In this document: positions 46,935 to 57,689 of the stretch, in pieces
How positions within the stretch are numbered: position 1 is the stretch's first letter
How the letters are laid out: each line of letters starts with the position of its first letter
From: Margaritifera margaritifera
Taxonomy: Eukaryota > Mollusca > Bivalvia > Unionida > Margaritiferidae
Assembly: GCA_029931535.1 (NCBI GenBank)
Contig: JAQPZY010001670.1
Coordinates: 1,922,001 to 1,986,000, forward strand
Reading direction: 5' to 3'
DNA length: 64,000 bases
Translations under genes and position numbers: made by a program
Notes under the pieces: model-generated
Database searches by the model: none
Told to the model about the DNA's origin: nothing
The model's input: only the letters and a program-made list of their open reading frames with translations

Positions 46935-47700
46935 GTAAGATTGATCACAACTTTAATTGACAATTATGACTTTCACTTCTTCATGTTTATCTTTGTTGTT
47001 GGCTCTGTTGTATTTAACTTTTTGTTTTATTTAGTCATACTTGTTCCAAGTTGATGAACTACCATAAATATGTTTACATAAAGTCTTCTAAAGTTCAGAT
47101 CTGTAGCATTTTATGTTTGATGTAGAATATGTTGGAAAAATTATCATGTTTCCTATGAAGCATCCCATATAAACTACTTTTAAAACAACATAAATTACTC
47201 AAAAGAAAATGGCAAATATTCAGCAGTTTAGGTCTAAACTTTATTATTCTCCACTTGCCTTGAATTTAAATATCCCAATAGATACAGAAGAGAATCAGAT
47301 TGTATCAGGGCAATGTTGTGAGCCTGGAGACATTTCAGAGACATTTCAGGTGTTTGTGGTGATTAGACCAATGACATACATAAAATACAACTGTTATATC
47401 TACATACCATACAAGTATGCAGAACTTAACATGTTTTGAAGGGAATAAGTTGACCAGACTTGAAGATAGATTTATTTTATAATGTACATATACATGTTTT
47501 TCAAAATTGAACTAAAGTTAGTATTATAATTTGTTTAGGATTTCCTGTTTTTCTGTCTAGTGAAGTTCATTCTGTCATAATAAACTGGATGACAATTCAG
47601 ATGATGGTTCATTTAGTGACACATGTAAGAAACTACTGGAAGATGGATGATTGTTATCTACAAAATACTGAAATCAGTGTGTATGATTACTTTATTTCAG

Positions 47701-47871
47701 AGTTGAAGTGTCCGTTACCTGTGATCCCTAACCGAGCTACATTTTCACCTGATGTGGTTGAGTCTGGAGGTACTCTAAATGTGACATGTGCTAATGGTTT
47801 TAGGCTCAGCCACAATCGGACAGTTCTCTGTCTCAGCAATCAGACGTTTAATAACCTGCCAGAATGCATTG
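47701..47871 (+). CDS. Exon of the CUB/sushi protein: sushi (CCP) domain lacking Trp
   Basis: Acceptor 'actttatttcag' before 47701, donor 'attg|gtaaga' after 47871; 171 bases, phase 1 to 1. The peptide has 'KCPLPVIPNRATFSP', 'LNVTCANGFRLSHNRTVLCL', 'FNNLPECI'. Four cysteines are present, but the usual Trp between the third and fourth is Phe ('NQTF'). Several N-glycosylation sequons. The gene continues to the right; no terminal exon was found in the window. Confidence 0.9.
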
Positions 47872-48185
47872 GTAAGAGAGCATTTCTGTACTCAAAAATC
47901 TTGTCAGTACTGCAATAGATAAAAAACTGTGACATGGTTCACTTAAGAAGACCTTTGCTTTTTTAAAATACAAGTACTACCAGAGATAATATTAGACTAT
48001 TTAAAGGAATGCAGTTATATAAAAAATTTCACCTAATTTATTTGAAGTTAACTTTATCATTTATTTTACTAATTTTTTAAAGAACTCAAACATTTTTATC
48101 TTTTATCTTTTATCTTGTTGGACTACATTTTACCTTTATATGGAAAGGGGGTAATCAGCACTATATAGCCAGCACTGATTGTGCA

Positions 48186-48275
<90 letters not shown>

Positions 48276-48480
48276 ACATATTGGTACAGTAACTCATCAG
48301 CAAAAGGCATTAAGATTGAGGAATTAAAGAAATACAGCAAACTTTTTCTTAATGTGAAACCTATTGTTTGACTAGTGGATATAAACAAGTTGGTTTTTTA
48401 TCTCTACTGGTCAGTTGTTTATCAGTTAGCACAAGTTTGTTATTGATACTTCTCTTAAACTACTGGGAGGATTGCCATTC
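47872..48480. other. Intronic sequence with a TA microsatellite
   Basis: (TA)n runs from about 48192 to 48272 (about 40 units), preceded by a short GT run. The rest is AT-rich with nothing recognised. Confidence 0.8.
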
Positions 48481-50215
48481 AACTTTACATTTATCTGAAG
48501 GTCTAGTTGGTCCTAAATGAAAATGGTGCTCTTCAAACATCTTGAAAATCTTGTTTTGGGTCCCTCATTGAGATGAGATACAGGAGCTGTGTAGTAATCA
48601 CCTTTTCCATCCATCTGTGTGTCTGTCTGTCTGACTTTCCATTCACAATTCTTGTAAAATGCATAGCTCACCAACCCTTACACACAACACAGTTGGAGTT
48701 AATTTGGTAGGTGACCTGCCTATTACATGTAGATGTGTCTTTTAACGGTTTCATTTTTTCAGGTCCTATATCAATGGAGTTATTGCCCTTTTCCCATCTG
48801 TATTAATCTCCTCTACAGCAGATCCTTGTAACCATCATGCAATTTGGTGTGTAAATTATCTCATATCTGTGATGTGCCTTTTTTTTTGTTTTGTCAAGGA
48901 GTTATGGCCCTTGAAAATTTACTTCCTATCTTAAAATGGAATGTTGCTTGTAACAAGCATATCTCTGCAACTCTTAACACATAAATGGAATTCATTTGGT
49001 AGGTGCATTAACTATTACATGTAAGTATGCTTTATAAAGGTTTCATTTGTTCAGATTCAATTTTTATGGAGTTATTGTCCTTTTTCTATCAGTATTAAAG
49101 CTTAACTACAGCAAATTCTTGTTGCCAGCATATCTTAAGAACCATTCAATATGTTCTGATACAATTTGGTGTGTTCATTGTCTCAAAGACCTTGATGTGG
49201 CTTTTGTGAGATTTGTCTTATCCACTTGGTTTTGGATAGAGTTATAGCTCTTGACAAATAACTTCATATTTTCACAAGGGATGTTACTTGTAACTGGTAT
49301 AACTCAGGGAACCATTTAACATATTCAGATGTAATTTGGCGTGACGATTTTCTCATAGACTTAATTTGCCTTTTATGGGTTTATTCTCCATGAGAAGAGT
49401 TATGGCCTCCTGATTGCTCACTCACCATACTTTGGCTTCTGCACAATAGCTTCACCAAAATTTCTTGGATTTCAACCAAATTTGGCATATGGCTTTAGAT
49501 TGAGACCTTGAGTGATTTTGATTTCCAGTGTTCCACAACATCTGATAGCCTGTCCTCTGGACTTTGGTTTCCACAGCATAGCTTTACTCAGCTTTGTTTG
49601 ATTTAGACCAGATTTGTTAAGAAGCTTTGGATTGATGAGACCTTGAATAAATTATCTTTTAGAAGAGTTATAGCCCCAGCTTGCCTATCCCCGTAACTTT
49701 GCTTTTGTAGCATAACTTTACCAAAGAATATTGCATTTGAGCCAAAGTTATTATGTGCCTTATATTGATGAAACCTTAAATAAATTGTATTTCCAGGATT
49801 CCACATCATTATTTAGAAGAGTTATGGCCCTTGAAAGCACATTTTTTTCCAAAATAGGTTTTCCAACAAAAGTTTTTCAGTTTTGGGCCCAGCTGAGCAA
49901 GTTGTAGAGAGTAGGATCCTTTCCTATGCACCCATTGTTACCAGCTGATGTTACCACTACTTCAGTACAGATAGTCATATCGATGTGAGATTTTCACATG
50001 AGCACTTCTCATGACATGGAGAAGGTCCTTAGTGAACATTTTGCCGATTTGACATTCAACATGGCCATCAAGGTGGCCACCTTGAAAATCTTTGTTATCG
50101 CTGCTCCTCCTGAGAGGATGAGTATATTAGCATGTTTTTTTTTACTAAAAGACTTATTATGACATGTAGATTGTCCTAATGAAAATTGTACTAATCTGAC
50201 AGCCAGCCATTGAAG
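48481..50215. repeat. Dispersed satellite block of several families
   Basis: Begins with a copy of the 146-bp family (48500-48570). It then has about three ~300-bp units (48660, 48960, 49290) sharing 'catatctctgcaac', 'aatttggtgtgt', 'gagttat(g/t)gcccttg' and 'acttgtaac', then ~125-bp units (49570, 49690) with 'ttgcattt', 'gatga(g/a)acctt(g/a)aataaatt' and 'agaagagttatggccc', and another 146-bp-family copy at 50030-50215. No coding content. Confidence 0.75.
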
Positions 50216-50899
50216 CTGCAATGATTACAAAATGTCTAAATATGTGCACGGTATACAATAACTGAAACAATACTGTTTAATTTAACTGATTTGAAACTCT
50301 GGCTCTCCTGCAATCATCACATTAAGCTTACAGCTGACAGCTATTTATATGTAAGTCACTGACAATTTGCAAGCCATACCTCAATCAACTTGCAATTGTT
50401 TCATTTGCAGTATGTCTTTTACCTCATATTATGACAGGATTCAGTTTGTAAGACATGTCTTCGTTGAATATATCTGACAATTTACGTAAAACATCCATTC
50501 ATCATCGTAATATTGCATCATACTGCTATATATAGGTGCATGATGAAAATTTTAATTGATAATCCAAATGGTCTTACTGTCTGGAGATGTGCATAGGATG
50601 CCTTTGTAGGATCTACATTAACTGAGAAACTTTGCATTGGCTTATAAGCTTGAAACAGTGTTTCTTTTAAATAAAACGGTACTTCCTGAAGGTTCTGTTG
50701 ACTAGCATGTTTTTCAAAGGTAAATAATGTAGTTTAAGTAATTTTTCGTCAGCGAGATCTGTAAATCAACCTGATGTGTAATGTTGTATAGTGTGTGGTA
50801 CAACCAATTCTCATCAACTTTGGCTTTGCCCTTGCGAAAAACATCCACACAGAAAAATCCATCCAAACAGTCCTCTTAAGCAGAAATGTGGAAATATAT
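50216..50899. other. Non-coding stretch before the DIRS derivative
   Basis: No exon or element recognised in about 680 bases. Confidence 0.4.
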
Positions 50900-51694
50900 T
50901 ATTTAATATTGGTAATACATAATCTACTGCTATTGCATAGCTTACTCTTTTCTGAATGGAAAATATCCTTGACTCTATGATGAAACTTCATCCTTCCATA
51001 GGGTGACTTTTGAGAAAGATCTCCGGTCCAACCCATGACCCTGGCCTATGCGCACTAACCTTCATTCTTTTTCTGGTTGCAGCCATTATAAGCCTGCTTT
51101 AAAATATATCAAAGAGAAAATTTACATTGCTTCAAGTCATATGGAGTGAATTGAACATTTTCATTATGTGCATCTTTTTTACCATGTGAAATCACCCTTA
51201 GATCCAGTTTTATTCCTGTTTGAAATAACTGTTGAGAGTTATTGACTTGTTTTTGTTGTTTTTTTTGTCATAACCTTGCATTAAGGTTATTCCCCAGCAG
51301 GGGTGTCGTCGTAACTATTATTGTGTTTGAGAATTATTTTATTCCTTTTTCTAGCTCGGGTAGGTATTTAGTTATCCGTATCCTTACTGATTTGGTCTGT
51401 GGACTCATCTTGACTGTTTTATTGTTTGTAATACAGTAATGAATCATTGGAATTCATATTCCATTTAATCTGACTTTGCTATTTTTATTCAGTGGAAGGA
51501 AGTCGCACACCAGTTCTTCTGTTTTTTATGCGTGTTTAGTGATCAAACACTTTTCATCTTTGAGAGTCAGTATAGGATAGTATTCGTTGTTATTATTACT
51601 TTATTATTACCATCTTACCAAATTGTTTTTTTGTGCTAATTTTCATCTTCAATATTCAGTATTAGTGTTGCTGACATCTTTGTAAATGCTGATA

Positions 51695-51765
51695 GAATGC
51701 TTGCTTGGTGTAGTGGATACTTATGGCCACCTCTCATACAGGCGAACCAAGTTCAAATCCCATAA
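51695..51765 (+). other. tRNA-like A/B-box sequence in the DIRS leader
   Basis: 'tggtgtagtgg' fits the A-box pattern and 'agttcaaatcc' fits the B-box, about 40 bases apart, as in tRNA genes and SINE heads. The T-stem does not pair properly, so a real tRNA gene is unlikely. It may be a SINE remnant or chance. Confidence 0.3.
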
Positions 51766-52035
51766 TGTGCATATACACTTGATCTTGCTGAGAAGTTTTA
51801 TTCTTGTTTTTCAGATTTTTCTCTTGCAGCAATGCCAAAGCAGAGTGTTGGGGTGCGTGCGGGCACAAGAAAGTCCATGGGATACTCACCCCTCCTGCCT
51901 AGGCACTGACAAGGGAGGATAATGTGACCTTCCTTTATCCTCTTCAGAACTTTCCAGTTTTTCTTTTGCTCAGTTTGGGGAGTCTCTTCAGAGATGTTTT
52001 AGGCCCTTGTGGCCCCACTATAGGTAGGATATAAG

Positions 52036-52520
52036 GGGACAGAGAGTGAGTCGCACCCTTCCATGAGGGAGGAGCAGCACCTTCTCCAATTCTGTAGGAC
52101 TGAGAGTGAGTCACACTCTCCTGTGAGGGAGGAGCAGCACCCTCTTCATTCCAGTAGGGCAGAGAGTAAGTTGTGCCCACCCATGAGGGAGGAGCAGCAC
52201 TTTCTCCATTTTCCGTAGGATTGACAGCAAGTCATGCCATCCTGCAACGGAGGAGCAGCACCCTCTTCAGTCCAGTAGGGCTGAGAGCGAGTCACACCCT
52301 CCTGTGAGGGTGAAGCAAAACGCATCCTCAGTCCTGTAGAGCAGAGATCTGTGCCCTCCCATGAAGGAGGAGTAGCACCCTCTTCCATCTCGTAGGGCAG
52401 AGAGTGAGTCACACACACCCCAGTGAGGGAGGAGCAGCAACCTCTACTAGCCTACAGTTTGGTGTGTCAGCTGAGAGTTAGTTGCATCCACCCTCCCTCC
52501 CGTGAGGGTGGAGCAGCACT
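52036..52520 (+). repeat. 60-bp minisatellite encoding a 20-residue repeat, about 8 units
   Basis: Units begin at about 52041, 52101, 52161, 52220, 52282, 52343, 52398 and 52470, each with 'gagagtgagtcacac', 'ctgtgagggaggagcagca' and 'tccagtagggc'. Read on + the unit gives 'ESESHSPVREEQHPLHSSRA'. The period is close to a multiple of three, and at least the first three units stay in frame, so the array probably expanded inside a coding gag. Confidence 0.85.
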
Positions 52521-53299
52521 CTTTCAGCCCTCAGGGCTCCTTAGTTGGGGGAGAGCTACAATATGAATCTATCAGATCTGAGGAAAGGTCTTCTTTCAGA
52601 TCAGAATCACCTGACCAGTCATTGACTGGTAATGGGGTGTTGGCCGCTGGTCACTGGTCACTGGGCGCTGGTCATCAGGCACAGGGCACCAGTTACCGGG
52701 CTGTGAGTGCTGGTCACCAGGCATAGGAGTCCTTTTGGTATGGCGATGGGAATTGGGCTGAGACCCCCCTTTCTCCAGGCAATTGTTGAATCTCACTTTT
52801 GATTGCCAGTCTAGAAAAGGGGATATGATCGACATCCCCCTTTCACCGCAGGAAAGTGATTGGCCTTTCGCCTGCATGCAGCCATGGCCTTCAGGGCCTT
52901 GGCCCTATGAAAGAGAGGTCAAAGCTGCAGTCCCCCATAAAAGAGAGAATTTGGATCAAATAGTCTTGCCTCCCTGGAGCGAGAGCAGGATGAATATGTC
53001 CTGTGTGTTCTTGTAGATTCTAACAAGTTTGATGCAGAGCAGGCTGAGATGGCACCTCCTTCCTTGGGGTCCCCGCCTCCTCCAAACCATTGGATAAGGT
53101 GGCAGAGGAGGAGATCTGGTTTTATGCCCCATGATCTGTGTCCCAAGCCTTCAGGCTCCTGGGATACTAAAATGGGCTACCTCTTGACCTGATCTCTTGT
53201 TGCTCCCTTACTCTACTACGTTTGACTCCTAAAGGTCACATAATTTTGTGTCATGAGGTGGTACCCTTCTTCCACGGCCTGTGATGTCATCACAGTTCC

Positions 53300-53855
53300 C
53301 AATAGACCCAAGTGGGTGGTATTACAGAAAAGAAAAATGATGTAGCTTTACACTGATGTCAAGTAACACCGACATTATACACATATTAAATAATACATTG
53401 GAAACAAATGCAATTTTGAGACCCGATTTTCTTTTCTAAACAAATTGGCTGTTGCAGGACTGTGGTTTTTGTGTGGATTTTAAACTTCCTTTCATTAGAT
53501 CCAAAGCAAACCTGACCAAACTTCACACAGACAGACAAACCTTTGTGAAAAAACAGGGTATTTTTGGGATTTAGGGTAAAAGAGAACAAGCAGTCAAAAA
53601 TCATGGTTCCAATATGAAAAAAAAAAAAAAAAAAAAAAATCAAATTTTCACTCATTTGCTCATGCACGGGCCTGTTAGCCAATCCAAAACAACATCTCTT
53701 ACACATCGTAGGAACTGTTGATAGGAAAATCCCTCTGAATCAGATGTGCTTGGATTCCATTTGGAAATAACAAGAAAACTTTATCTTCTACTCCAATCTT
53801 AAGTGAAAATGAGAAAAAGCTCCTGGCCTTTATGAGTTAAGGAGCTTTCACAAAG
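53300..53855. other. AT-rich interruption of gag with poly-A tract
   Basis: Holds a 23-base poly-A run at 53617-53639 and no coding sequence; probably an insertion, source unknown. Confidence 0.4.
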
Positions 53856-54363
53856 GTTGACAGGAGTTTGCTATCTCTTCCCCCCCGTCTATGTTGAAGC
53901 CCTTTCTGGTCACATAAACCTCCCCACTTTGGATGCCGGAGCAGCACAAGTGGGTATTTCTATGGGGACCTGCACTCGCCTTCCAGTTAAAACAGTGGAG
54001 CCCTTAGAACTAAAGGCTAGTTCAGAAACCATAGCCTCGTATATTGACCTCTTTTCGGCAGCTTTTTTCATCCTGCTGAAGGTGGAATCTCTGTCATCAA
54101 CTGCCCTTCAGTGTTTCTTGGAAGCAGTGGCCATGTCATCTCTGCATACCTTGTCCAGGCCGATAACAATATCAGAAGAGCTTTCCCACCTCCGTTCTGC
54201 CTTTGCTTTTTGGCTCACTAGAGCGAAGGCATATTTTCTTTGGGGCCGATAGTAGTAGCGCAAAGTGGTCCACACGCATACCATTTGACAGTAGTCTACA
54301 CTTCTTTTTACTTCACCTGTTTGTGCAATCTTCAGCCTTCCACCGAACTGGCAAATTTAACTG

Positions 54364-54463
54364 CACAATAGCAACAGGTTATGTATTACAGACTTTTAAG
54401 TGTAGTTGGGGGAGGGGTAAAACTAATTTTCATGATGTAATACTTACCTGTTGCTATTGCCAG
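54364..54463 (+). repeat. Internal complementary region of the shortened DIRS
   Basis: The first half is complementary to the left outer end of the element and the second half to the right outer end. In DIRS replication this region bridges the two ends when a circle forms. Confidence 0.75.
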
Positions 54464-54712
54464 ATTCCCTCCCACCCCCCTCCCTGCACTGATGTCCCAC
54501 TAGATTTAAAGCTACATGCTGAAAAAGAATGAAGGGTAGTGTGCATTGGCCAGGGTCATGGGTTGGACAAGGGCTCTCTCTTGAAAGTCACCCAATGGGA
54601 GAATGAGTTCTCATCATACAGATGAGGGTATTTTCAATCCGGAAAAGAGTAAGCTATGCAATAGCAACAAATAAGTATTACATAATTAAAATTAGTTGTA
54701 CCCCCCCTCCAA

Positions 54713-55040
54713 AAAAGACTACAGTTTAATTGGAATGGGTAATTCCTACATCACAAATTGGCATGTGCATGTTTGTTTACATGGCTACTGATTTTGCAAA
54801 TGTTTATTGGCAGTAAACTAAACTAAGCTATTTACACATGTAAACGTTGCAGCCTTAATGGCCACCATGTACTGATTTCTCCACAGGTTCCCTTGGGTTG
54901 AATAAATCAGTACATTGAATGTATCAGCACCTTCTTGCTCACAGGGGGCTCTGCCTGTTATTTCATCATTTGCTACAAAACTCTTTGCTTGCTTCTTACA
55001 TCACCTCTATTGTAAATGTTTATATTAAATTCCTTTAATA
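54713..55040. other. Non-coding gap
   Basis: Nothing recognised between the DIRS right end and the tail of the next non-LTR element. Confidence 0.4.
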
Positions 55041-56296
55041 ATAAAAAAATAATAATAATCACTTTATTTAGATAAGGTAACTCAATTAGAAATAGAACTA
55101 ATCTACCTTGAGGCCTTCTGTTATGTACAATATATACAGTATATACAACACAATATGATAAATTTGGCTTGGCACTAAAGAATTGAGTTATTCTGAAAGT
55201 CAGAGTTTCAAGCCTGGAACATGTGCACAAGCATCAGTGAGCACATAAACATATATAAAATATCATACTGTATTGAAAAATTCATCTCTGAAAAAAAATG
55301 TATAAGGAGGAGGTACTTGTATTTCTAGAACTGTTTGATTGTGTTATAATTTCATCCATATGAGATATTGGTTATGAAAAGAAGAAATGCTAGGAGCTTG
55401 CCTTATATCACTGAGAATGTTGTTCCATACCAATGGACCAGTATATTGAAATCTCTTTTTAAACAATTCCTTGTTTGGCCTTGGTATAATGTATTTTTTA
55501 CATCTAACAAACCTTAAATTTGGAGTACCATCAGCATCTCTTTGGTGAAAGATATTGCTTAGGTAGACAGGAATAGCTTTTCTGGACACTTTATACATAA
55601 ATTTGGCTTTTCTAAGAAATATTCTTTCATGTATTGGTAAAACTTTTGTATTATTCATTGCATCCTGGAAATTTTCTATACATTTTCTATACATTGATCT
55701 AGAATTAAATGGCATGCCCTCTTTTGGAGTCAGAAAAGTTTTGTTATGTTTGAATTAGAGGTATTACCGCAAATTACATTACAATAGTCCAGATACGACT
55801 GAATATAACTTTTATAAAAGACGACCCTATACTGAAAAGGAATTAATGTTTTGATTTTCCCAAGTAGCCAAAGATAAGAATTAACCTTTTTTGAAACATG
55901 TTTTTTATGAATAGACCAAGTTAGATTGTTATCGACAAATACACGAATTTATTTATCATAGGAGGTCATATTAAAGTTCACATTGTCAAATAGAACTTGG
56001 AATTTATCGCTATCATTCCTTGCTCATTTTTGTTTTGTTGTAACTAGTAGGGCTTTTGTTTTTTCTGCATTTATAATCATACTGTTTTCCTTGCACCATA
56101 CTTAAAGTCTGTTAAGAGCATCTTGTAAATTATTTTCAAGTACAGTTTTGGTTTTACCTGACTCAGACAGTGTAAAGTGTTGTCTGCATAAAGGTCAGTG
56201 GAACAAATTGAATTTACTATCTTAAGAGGTAAGTTGTCAATAAATAGAATGAATAACAGAGGTCCAAGAATAGAGCCCTGTGGTACTCCACAATTA
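55041..56296 (-). pseudogene. CR1/L2-like element, 3' half of RT (element split by a DIRS insertion)
   Basis: On the - strand it begins at the insertion point with 'NINCGVPQGSILGPLLFILF', 'FIDNLPLKIVNSICSTDLYA' (the catalytic box is decayed to 'LYADN'), and after frame breaks 'ILPIHERIFLRKAKFMYKVS'-like sequence and 'PNKELFKKRFQYTGPLVWNN' (55715-55344). It ends in an (ATT)n-type tail at about 55044-55055. The matching 5' half of the same RT lies at 61135-62110. Confidence 0.85.
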
Positions 56297-56317
56297 ATAT
56301 TATTTTTCGTAAGCCTT

Positions 56318-56450
56318 TGGCCTAACATGTATAAATTAGCATTTTCACCCTAATGCTTGCTTGAGAGGCGCTTTTTAAAGATCAATAAAACTACGTGACA
56401 CCTGCAATATAAAAGCTGTTGTGTTCATAGACCACGTCATATTTCACTTT
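56318..56450 (+). repeat. Left inverted terminal repeat of the DIRS-like element
   Basis: Contains 'tgtataaattagcatttt', 'caccctaatgcttgcttgag', 'atcaataaaactacgtgaca' and 'cctgcaatataaaag'; the last may serve as a TATA-like promoter box. Mirrored at 60938-61058. Confidence 0.85.
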
Positions 56451-56459
56451 GCGCTTATG

Positions 56460-57680
56460 AGAGGCGGTAAGTATGCTGAGTACATACTGAGTTTTTCAAC
56501 CGCATGGTTGGTATTTTGTTGAGTTTTGTTTCAAAATAAATAAATGATAAACTTGCTGCATATTATATTGTTGATACTGTTGATTATATTTTTGATACTT
56601 TTATTAAAGCAGCCGACCTTCGAACGCTGTTCAGGTCAATTTATACCATGCCTTGGTGCAGTTTTACAGTAGACATGTGAAAGTTATGGTTGCCAACAAG
56701 GACGCTATACGTCACTTAACCTGTCTGAATCCTAGATGTCAGACTTTGCAGGGTTCAATATTGAATATTGCTGGCATTGTTGCTAAAATGGATGTATCCT
56801 CCATGAGATAGAACAAAGCATGCACCCAAAGTCACGTCGGTTGTTGACAAACAATTGAGGCACTTGAAAAGGGCCTGTAGATTGTAAGATTGGCTTAAGC
56901 TTAGCAACCGGAAAAATGTTGGAACATCCGAACTTTATTGAATTGAATAAATGAGCCCTGGAAATATAGCATCTTTGTGTGCATTATTGGGTATTTGGCC
57001 AAAAATTTATAGCACATGCTGTTGTAGAGGGTGATACTTGTGACATGGAATTCTGAATGAAACCTGTTGGATACAAAATTGTCCTGGGAAATTTGTTCTA
57101 CACTTGATATTGATCATAACTGGTGTAATGGATTTGTTCATGCTTTACAAGCACTCAACTCCCTGTTTGCTGGGTATGATACAGTCAATATAACGTGCTA
57201 AATGTGCTGAAACTTAGTAGAGTCTTTGACTCGGCTGATCAACACTGCAACCTTACAGTGCATATACAGACAAAACAGGACAGATATAACATGGCCAGAG
57301 TGGCAATGAAATGGAACCCCAATATTAACCCATAGGTCTGGAGGGTATTAAACAAAAAGCATCCTGACAATAACTTGGTGACATTGAACAGTTAGAGCTG
57401 TAATTTTGCCCATAGTCAAAATTGATTTTTTTTATAAAAACAAAAGTTGTAACCTCACCGTAAATAAATAAAGAATGTGGTACCAGACTTAGTTTTCGGT
57501 GATATGATAATGGAAATAATTTTACTGGCATTGGCCCCAAAATCACGAAAGGTGCAGAGGGTTTAACAGATTGTACTCGTAAAATAATCCCAAACAATTT
57601 GGCCACATGAATGCAACTCATTGCCAGAGAGAGAGAAATTTTTATTTTTACAAAACTTGACAGGTAAATTCATGCATGGC
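56460..57680 (+). other. Probable decayed gag region of the DIRS-like element
   Basis: The stretch between the left repeat and RT is where gag should be. Short peptides such as 'MARVAMKWNPNINP' (about 57289) and 'EHPNFIELNK' occur, but none is diagnostic. No long frame survives. Confidence 0.35.
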
Positions 57681-57689
57681 TAAATATGT

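Larger units (their letters stand above)
51832..54252 (+). pseudogene. DIRS gag with a 20-residue tandem repeat, broken
   Basis: Starts at the ATG at 51832 ('MPKQSVGVRAGTRKSMGY'). After early stops comes the repeat block (52036-52520), then 'LTGNGVLAAGHWSLGAGHQA' (52625-52685), a charged or Pro-rich middle, and the best-preserved part at 53857-54252 (131 codons: 'SSETIASYIDLFSAAFFILL', 'TALQCFLEAVAMSSLHTLSR'), which resembles the helical C-terminal region of DIRS gag proteins. A ~500-base AT-rich stretch with poly-A at 53617-53639 interrupts it (about 53300-53850). Presumed capsid-like role. Confidence 0.55.
50900..54712 (+). mobile_element. Shortened DIRS derivative with inverted ends and internal complementary region
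   Basis: The left end (about 50905-51095: 'ggtaatacataat', 'gctattgcatagcttactct', 'ccaacccatgaccctggcc') is matched in inverse by the right end (about 54520-54690). At 54364-54463 an internal region joins the complement of the far left end ('caatagcaacaggttatg') to the complement of the far right end ('ggaggggtaaaactaatttt' and 'taatacttacctgttgc'). This is the DIRS layout. Only gag lies inside; RT, RNase H and recombinase are absent, so it could move only with help. Confidence 0.75.

Noticed and set aside
48161..48388. Tyr-Ile repeat frames
   Set aside because: Translation of the TA microsatellite.
51695..51765. tRNA gene
   Set aside because: A- and B-box-like words are present, but the T-stem and acceptor stem do not pair.
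51944..52418. Open frames on the - strand over the 60-bp repeat
   Set aside because: They mirror the in-frame gag repeat on the + strand; neighbouring gag sequence supports + as the coding strand.
53386..53706. 106-codon - strand frame with a poly-Phe run
   Set aside because: The Phe run is the poly-A tract read backwards; no domain on either side.
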